From Cristatella mucedo (Eukaryota > Bryozoa > Phylactolaemata > Cristatellidae), in the NCBI GenBank assembly GCA_009760855.2, contig WPIO01000151.1:124001-188000 (forward strand): DNA of 64,000 nt. The letters run 5' to 3'. Positions 58,525 through 64,000 of the stretch are shown here, piece after piece. The position numbers and the translations under genes were made by a program. Each line of letters opens with the position of its first letter. The stretch's first letter is position 1. The notes beneath the pieces were generated by a model that did not search any database, was not told the origin of the DNA, and saw nothing but the letters and a program-made list of their open reading frames with translations.

Positions 58525-58895
58525 ACTTATTTAGGACAGCATTTAGTGGGTCCCTGTGATTCGTCCTTCATGTGCTTATGCGTCCTGACACTTTGCTTGC
58601 TGCCACTAACCACATTTGCATGCTGACCCAGTGCATGTCACCCCTAACCATGTTATTCATTTTGCTTGTTTTTCAAGCATTATATTACTCACCATTCGAT
58701 TGCATTTCCCTTTGAAGCAAATGTAAAGCGCCTAGAGAGAGATTGAGATCTCTGAGAGCGGTTTATCAAGTGCATTATTATTATTATTATTATTAAGGCG
58801 ATGTCGTGAAGTAAGTATCGAGTGAGTTCCTGGCTTTATTTATTTTATTTTATTTAATGCTTAATCAAGTGCATTATTATGATTATTATTATTAT
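58525..58895 (+). mobile_element. L2-A 3' end followed by rearranged scraps
   Basis: 58525-58795 runs from the coding end (acttatttaggacagcattt) through the full 3' UTR and hairpin to (TTA)n. Then 58796-58840 is a short minus-strand piece of L2-A coding sequence (gatgtcgtgaagtaagt), followed by TTTTA repeats and a second aagtgcattattatgattat tail. Confidence 0.85.
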
Positions 58896-59934
58896 CACTA
58901 TCAATGGCGACAATAACCGGAAGTAAAACCAAAAACTTCAACAATGCCATCTAGCTAGAGCTGTCGTAGAAATCCGGGTGGAATCAGCCGTAAGGGTAAA
59001 GGGCATCCGGAAAGATTGAAGGGGTGAGAAATGAAAGGGCGAAAGAAGTGGCAAGAGCCTCAGAGCTGATGCATCGTAGGTTTCCGAATGCAAATAGGTC
59101 GAGGAAATTCGTATTGGCTAGCCATTGGCTCGCCAATACGAAGAGCTAATAGCAAAAAATACGGCTAATGCAATTGCAAACCCTATCCAAACAAAATCAT
59201 AAACAAAATACCGCAACAATTTAAAAGTACTGCTGATCTCACACTTGAAATTTCACGTTGATCCGTCTAGTGTTGGCCGAGTTACCAAATGTATTGATAC
59301 TAGGCACAAGACTAAACTGCTAATGATTCTGTTTAGAAATCAGGGTCGTGTAACTTAAGAAGCTGCAAGCGTGTCCCAAGATGTGCGAAGTATTTGTAAG
59401 CGGGGACAGAAGTTGTATGTGATCATTTAAATTGGTAATTTTAGATATTTTGCTACAGGGATATATAGCGTAACCGTTCTGTATTGTCTAAATTCTACGA
59501 GGACATAATAAAAACTTCTGATACCATTTTTATCTGATGATTGTCTTTTTAAAGTCTACCTGGACTATTTTTATATTGTTTTTCCAATCTTCTACTTATT
59601 TTCTTGAAATTTATTCTTCAAGCATTTACTTTAGGAATCACTCAGCTGCTTGAGTAGAATCTCACGGTACTATCAGAACGGTCGAGTTTTTCTCAGAAAC
59701 TAAATGGAGACCAAGAGGAGATACATCCGCTGCAATCAATGAGCAGAGGCAGTATATTCTACTCAGATTATCAATGTCCAGGCTGTTGCGATAACTTCTT
59801 CTGCTTACCTTCACTGCCACTTTGCTCAATTCACCCAAATGACTGAATGAGTACTTGGCCTGTAGTGGCAGTTTCATTTTATGACCACAATATTTAAACC
59901 TATGAATGTAAAATATATAGGTGCGTGTCTCCAT
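58896..59934. other. Gene B intron 2, unassigned part
   Basis: No feature recognised apart from a small inverted repeat (cgtattggc..gccaatacg) near 59110-59142. Confidence 0.4.
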
Positions 59935-59974
59935 ATATATAAATAGATATATATATATATATACATATACATAG

Positions 59975-60030
<56 letters not shown>
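59935..60030. repeat. (AT)n(GT)n microsatellite just upstream of gene B exon 3
   Basis: AT repeats to 60000, then about 15 GT repeats (60001-60030). The exon 3 acceptor is about 70 bases downstream. Confidence 0.95.
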
Positions 60031-60036
<6 letters not shown>

Positions 60037-60098
60037 TCATGCACGAATCGTTATATTGATGTACTTATATACGCAAAGAGTTTTTTCTCCTTTTGTAG

Positions 60099-60227
60099 AT
60101 ATTCGTTCCTGGTGATTTACACGCTGGAATTTGTAATCCGGGCAATAGCACGGGGCTTCATATTAAACAAACACGCTTATCTTCGAGATCCCTGGAGCTA
60201 CATTGACTTTGTAGTCATTATAATATC
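60099..60227 (+). CDS. Gene B exon 3: domain I S2 to start of S3
   Basis: The exon begins after ..ccttttgtag and reads Y-S-F-L-V-I-Y-T-L-E-F-V-I-R-A-I-A-R-G-F, then L-R-D-P-W-S-Y-I-D-F-V-V-I-I-I-S. The family form is [31 protein letters not shown]. Y-T-x-E and L-R-D-P-W are hallmark domain I residues. It ends at tc|gtaaga in phase 2, completed by G at 60433 to Ser. The acceptor lies about 70 bases after a (GT)n run, so intron length here is probably variable between alleles. Confidence 0.95.
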
Positions 60228-60432
60228 GTAAGATCTTAGAAATATGTTACACTTCCTGCTGGACGTCGCGATCTGCAGTTTTGAGAACTCTCATTTGCTC
60301 ATTTCATGAGCATGCACATAGTTAGCCCATCAAGCAATTTTGATTTTGGATTTGTATTGTGAATGCCAAAAATGAAACACTAACCTGATGCTCAGTTGGC
60401 TATCAATAATATTGAGCCTTATCCGGATATAG

Positions 60433-60542
60433 GTATCTGAACGTCATCCTTCAGCAGGCAGGCTCTAAAAACGTTGCATACTTTCGTGTTCTCCGAGCGT
60501 GCAGAGTGTTCCGGGCGTTCAAGGGTATCGCCATTGTACCGG
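60433..60542 (+). CDS. Gene B exon 4: domain I S3-S4 voltage sensor
   Basis: After ..ggatatag the frame reads Y-L-N-V-I-L-Q-Q-A-G-S-K-N-V-A-Y, then F-R-V-L-R-A-C-R-V-F-R-A-F-K-G-I-A-I-V-P-G. The family S4 is LRTFRVLRALKTISVIPG. Charges are kept at the R-x-x-R-x-x-R-x-x-R/K positions, and V-P-G marks the end of S4. The first S4 Arg of the usual L-R-T-F-R series is replaced by A-Y. The donor is ccgg|gtaag in phase 1. Confidence 0.94.
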
Positions 60543-60678
60543 GTAAGCCGAGCTTGCATTCCTGTCGGTCTCTCGTCAACCTTATTACATTAAGATCCCT
60601 CTGCCTGTTTGCTAGCAAATGCACACTCGTCATCTTTCTCGTTGCATGCAGTAGAGCATCGCTATGTCTACTTCTCAG

Positions 60679-60891
60679 GTCTCAGGATGATGGTCAATAC
60701 ATTCTTGAACTCGTTCGTAAAACTCGCAGAGGCGTTCCTGCTGGCCTTAGTCATCATGGCGGTATTTGCGCTCATTGGTATGCAGCTGTACTCAGGAACA
60801 TTCAACCAGAAGTGTGTCAACATGAGCGGCTTTACAGAAGTCAACGAGTCGCTTGTGGACATCGAGTACTATGTATACATCAACAATGCTT
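60679..60891 (+). CDS. Gene B exon 5: domain I S4-S5 linker, S5, start of turret
   Basis: After ..ctacttctcag the split Gly is completed, and the frame reads L-R-M-M-V-N-T-F-L-N-S-F-V-K-L-A-E-A-F. S5 follows as L-L-A-L-V-I-M-A-V-F-A-L-I-G-M-Q-L-Y, then S-G-T-F-N-Q-K-C. The family form is GLKTIVGALIQSVKKLSDV..FALIGLQLFMGNLRNKC. Two sequons (NMS, NES) lie in the turret. The donor is aatgctt|gtgagc at 60891/60892, phase 1. The pore loop must be in the next exon, which I did not find in the window. Confidence 0.94.
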
Positions 60892-61854
60892 GTGAGCTTT
60901 ATTATATTATTTTATGTCTTTTATCTTGGCCCACACTATACATTCCAATGTAAGTCCATCAAAATATATCCCAACATTTCACTATGTAACTCGAGCTTAT
61001 AAAAATTAATTTGCGGCGCTCAGAGAGCCTTAGCACGCTATTAGCCTGAATCTTTTACGATCTGCATTACAGTTGAGAATTACGACTATGTGTTTGTAAT
61101 GGGCTCGCAGAAACTTCTATTAAGGTTATGATCTTGAGAAGGCTTATAGCAGATTACTCCTATTCCGCATTGTTTGCAGTACTTGTGAAATTACTTATCC
61201 ATAAACCATAAATTGTAATGTCCACAATCAAAGGTATTTTTAACCTATCACAAGCAAGTAATCAGTAGATGATTTTGATGGCCACTTAATCGAGGGTTTC
61301 TCCTCATTCTACCAAAGTAAAGTAGAACGGACCATTGAGCATGCTTCCTCACCTTCGTTCCTGCTGGACTTTAACTGCTTGTCGTCATTCTCGGCTACTG
61401 TCTACTGTCACAGGCCAGTCTCTATTGAACTAGCATCTCAAATTATGCTAAGAGCTGATCTTATAGGCTCGGTACCTAAAGCTCTGCAGATGAAATGCAT
61501 AGATCTGTCGGTGCCCAAAATGAGAAACGATTGCAAATACTTACCTAGATTAATAGAGACTTACATAGATAAACCCTTAACGATGATGTCTATCTCAGCT
61601 GAAAACGGTGCCTGTCGGGCCGCTCGTTAAAAAGACTACACGAGAGAAAAATATTTCAAGGCACTTTCCTCCAGCGTCGCTGAGCTATTCTTCTCCAAGA
61701 TACTTGCACGGTTATTTGCCTAACATTGAAACGGTTACATTAGAGCATATAATCTTGGTAGCATGCTTCGATCGATATCTCTAATTTTTTATTCAATTAT
61801 ATCGCTAATTATTCTACTGCAGCTGCTCTTCTTTGGTTTCCAATGATTTCTGGA
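60892..61854. other. Gene B intron 5 start, nothing recognised
   Basis: No domain I pore-loop coding sequence was found. An 83-codon open frame at 61379-61630 lacks family motifs. Confidence 0.45.
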
Positions 61855-62128
61855 GTCCACTCTCTGGTGTCCCACTTCTCTGGAGTCCCACTTCTCTGGA
61901 GTCCCACTTCTCTGGAGTCCCACTTCTCTGGAGTCCCACTTCTCTGGAGTCCCACTTCTCTGGAGTCCCACTCTCTGGAGTCCAACTTCTCTGGAGTCCC
62001 ACTTCTCTGGAGTCCCACTTCTCTGGAGTCCCACTCTCTGGAGTCCCACTCTCTGGAGTCCCACTCTCTGGAGTCCCACTCTCTGGAGTCCCACTCTCTG
62101 GAGTCCCACTCTCTGGAGTCCCACTCGA
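61855..62128. repeat. Minisatellite, ~17 units of 15/16 bp
   Basis: The unit is ctctggagtcccac plus t or tt. The left part is mainly the 16-base form and the right part the 15-base form. The 15-base form is a multiple of three, so it reads as an open S-L-E-S-H repeat on plus and an E-S-G-T-P-type repeat on minus. Open frames in all directions here are therefore artefacts. Confidence 0.96.
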
Positions 62129-62814
62129 AGCGTCCACATGTCAGCATTCGTTTAAATTAGCGTTTCCTTTTCCACACCAAAATTATTGTCTTCTTTGTTC
62201 CTGAATACGTTGCGTGCTTCTCAACTATGCATGATTCCGTGAATATTGCAACCCAGAGATCCTGCAAAATTCTGGGGCGGTGGCGACAGTGGCGGCGAGC
62301 ATCTGCTTGCACGCCTTAGCCTGCTGGCCTAAGCATCATACCTGTTTGCTTTTACATGCTTGATACCGTGCATGTCACCTGCTCGTCAATATCGTTTCTT
62401 TTGCTCATAGTTTTAAAGCAACTGGATCTAAATTAAATTCATTTAATGTAATATTCAGTAGACATTACAAAAATTATCACTATTGTTACTAGCAGAGTGC
62501 TAAACGTGTATCTATCCTACTTCAGCTAAGAGGCATCGGAGGATAAATATAAGTCGTTCATAATGGGATTGCTTAACGTTTGCTGCTCCACAAGGTTCGG
62601 CCTTTGGTCTCACATTTAAACTATATGCAAGCTCCCTCTGGGAATTTGAAATGCCAAATAAAATCTCGGGTTTTAGTCGCAGGCATTTGACGGGAAGATG
62701 CACCTCTCCTTAATCCATAGTAAGCTTTGCTGGCTATCCCACTCACTGATTTGACTAAAATCCTGCATGGATCACATTCTCTTTTGAATTGCTTCAAAAC
62801 TCCTAATGCTTCAC
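62129..62814. other. Intron stretch, nothing recognised
   Basis: No feature identified. At about 62346-62400 gcttgataccgtgcatgtca faintly resembles L2-A 3' UTR. Confidence 0.4.
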
Positions 62815-62886
62815 GACACCATGGTCAACCTCATAGTTATGGGCTAGAGTGACACCATGGTCAACCTCATAGTTATGGGCTAGAGT
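62815..62886. repeat. Perfect 36-bp tandem duplication
   Basis: Two identical 36-base units, each starting gacaccatggtcaacctcat, at 62815-62850 and 62851-62886. Confidence 0.97.
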
Positions 62887-62899
62887 GATGTATTGTTAA

Positions 62900-63030
62900 A
62901 GTTTCAAGACCCAACGCCAACGGTCTTGCCGAGGTGCCGGGCTCGAGCTCCGTGGCACATGTGAAGCGCCCGAATAGAGATTAAGCTCCTTTCGGACGCT
63001 ATACAAATGAATTATATTATATTTTCTAGC
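62900..63030 (+). mobile_element. S2 SINE, 3' two thirds
   Basis: B-box-like gggctcgagctccgtggcac, then gtgaagcgcccgaatagaga, ttaagctcctttcggacgct and atacaaatgaattatatt. This is the clearest S2 tail in the window. Confidence 0.78.
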
Positions 63031-63284
63031 ACTTAAGATCGGATTATCTAGTATGGCTACATTGAAGTCTTTTATTAATCTGGCCGTCCGATTCTACGTT
63101 CTATATCTAGATTATTGCACCGGCTTTACTCTCAAATCGGCCCCATTATTACCTAAGCCAAATTCGTCAATATTCAGCCTAGTTATGCATGAGCAGTGAA
63201 TCAAACTAGTTTTCAATTTCCCGACACGTTTTCTAAGATTAGCCATACAATTGCTGCCTTCTACTTCGGAATTCGGTACGTGGC

Positions 63285-63600
63285 ACCAAGTGTCTGCAAC
63301 TGGTGCAAAACTCAGCAGCCTATCCAGACTTTAAAAACGGTAAAGCTCCCACACTACCGTATTTCTCTCAGAGCTTCTCTGCCTCCCGATGAAGCACAGA
63401 TTCAATCTAAATACTCGCTGTCTGTCTGCTAAGTCATATCATTCACTTGCACAAGCCTACCGATCCGGCTGTCATGCTCCTCCCAATGCGCTCCTATTAC
63501 TTTTCCCTCCGTCTTCGGTCACGTCAGCGCCTGAAGTCGGGAGATGGATTATGTCTGCGGTCAGCGCCTGCAATAACTCTGTATCATTTAGGTCGCAACT
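63285..63600 (+). mobile_element. Degraded L2-type ORF2 fragment
   Basis: The plus strand reads Q-L-V-Q-N-S-A-A (gcaactggtgcaaaactcag), and then, in another frame, K-H-R-F-N-L-N-T-R and Y-H-S-L-A-Q-A-Y. These are the L-Q-L-V-Q-N-S-A-A-R and K-Q-R-I-x-F-K..S-L-A-P-A-Y-L blocks of the LINE ORF2. Confidence 0.55.
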
Positions 63601-63759
63601 GAGCATGCATTTGTCTTAGCTTTACCTTGGACCCAGCGGCCTTGTATTTTTGTTTCGGTTTTGTTACTTCAGGTTTCAGCTTCGACTACTCGCATGTGCA
63701 TGAATCGGCCAATTTTGCTAGCTAAAAAATAAAAAATAAAAAAGAAATAAAACATAAAA

Positions 63760-63869
63760 GCCCTAAACACTAAATTACAAACCCTAAAACCCTAAACGCA
63801 AAACCCTAAACCATAAACGCTAAACTCTAAAAACCCTAAAACCCTAAGCACTAAACCCTTAAGCTAAAC
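63760..63869. repeat. Degenerate CCCTAAA (telomere-like) repeats
   Basis: About 110 bases of ccctaaa and close variants (accctaaa, cgctaaa, ccataaa), with five exact heptamers. It follows an A-rich (aaaaat)n stretch. The motif resembles TTTAGGG-type telomere DNA rather than the usual animal TTAGGG, but the array is degenerate and internal. Confidence 0.75.
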
Positions 63870-64000
63870 CATTTAGCAGCAGAAAATGTCCTACCCCCAG
63901 GGGGAAATTGCCGGGAAATGTCCAGGGGGAAATTTTCGAATCCCCGGATAACAGCTGTCTTAGAATTCAACAGTTAAGTTTATAACGGGCTTACCGTATA

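Larger units (their letters stand above)
49594..64000 (+). other. Gene B: second sodium-channel alpha subunit, 5' portion, 5 coding exons in window
   Basis: This is the gene-level span from the start codon to the window edge. Five exons (49594-50124, 57504-57727, 60099-60227, 60433-60542, 60679-60891) join with phases 0, 2, 2, 1 and 1 that interlock exactly. They give about 402 residues: N-terminal cytoplasmic region, domain I S1 through S5, and the start of the extracellular turret. I found no domain I pore loop in 60892-64000, so the next intron is at least 3.1 kb. Without the filter residues this copy cannot be classed as Nav1 or Nav2. It lies head-to-tail with gene A. Confidence 0.9.

Noticed and set aside
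61789-62204. Five overlapping open frames of 105-123 codons with pentapeptide repeats
   Set aside because: The 15-bp minisatellite unit is divisible by three and stop-free in several frames; there are no flanking exon signals.

Overview
This is nuclear DNA from an invertebrate animal; the phylum cannot be fixed from sequence alone. It is AT-leaning, with kilobase-scale introns crowded with non-LTR retrotransposon tails, tRNA-derived SINEs and long (AT)n tracts. The only convincing host genes are parts of two four-domain voltage-gated sodium-channel alpha subunits. Both are on the + strand, read with the standard code and spliced at GT..AG junctions whose phases mostly interlock.

Gene A (3110-39954) is the 3' half of a channel: domain II S6, the II-III linker, all of domains III and IV, and the C-terminal tail with an IQ motif. 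Ten exons give about 1,130 residues, and the 5' half lies off the left edge. The domain III filter has Glu (T-F-E-G-W), where Nav1 channels have Lys, and domain IV has Ala (V-A-G-W-N). This is the signature of the invertebrate Nav2 class (BSC1/DSC1-like, filter DEEA), known to be cation channels with high calcium permeability. The domain III-IV linker keeps the family's E-x-Q-x-x-Y-Y core but carries T-L-L where Nav1 has the I/M-F-M inactivation latch.

After about 9.6 kb of non-coding DNA, gene B begins at 49594. Its first five coding exons give about 402 residues: N-terminal cytoplasmic region, domain I S1 to S5 and the start of the extracellular turret. It runs off the right edge before the domain I pore loop. 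The layout is therefore a C-terminal half followed by an N-terminal half on one strand, which most simply means two sodium-channel genes in head-to-tail tandem. A scaffold misjoin must be excluded.

The rest is mobile and simple-sequence DNA. One L2/CR1-like LINE family (here L2-A) has at least 16 copies, mostly 3' ends with a conserved GCGCC...GGCGC hairpin and a (TTA)n tail. A second LINE family (L2-B) has about four copies. Two tRNA-derived SINE families (S1, S2) are scattered through introns and the intergenic spacer, and the S2 tail resembles the L2-A tail. Two decayed hAT transposase fragments lie at 661-1100 and 4925-5650. Other notable structure includes a 600-bp palindrome made of two opposed L2-A tails around AT repeats, a 15/16-bp minisatellite at 61855-62128, a 30-bp perfect palindrome at 51731-51760, and degenerate CCCTAAA telomere-like repeats at 63760-63869.

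Exons were found by reading translations and matching splice phases by eye. No alignment, transcript or database evidence was available.
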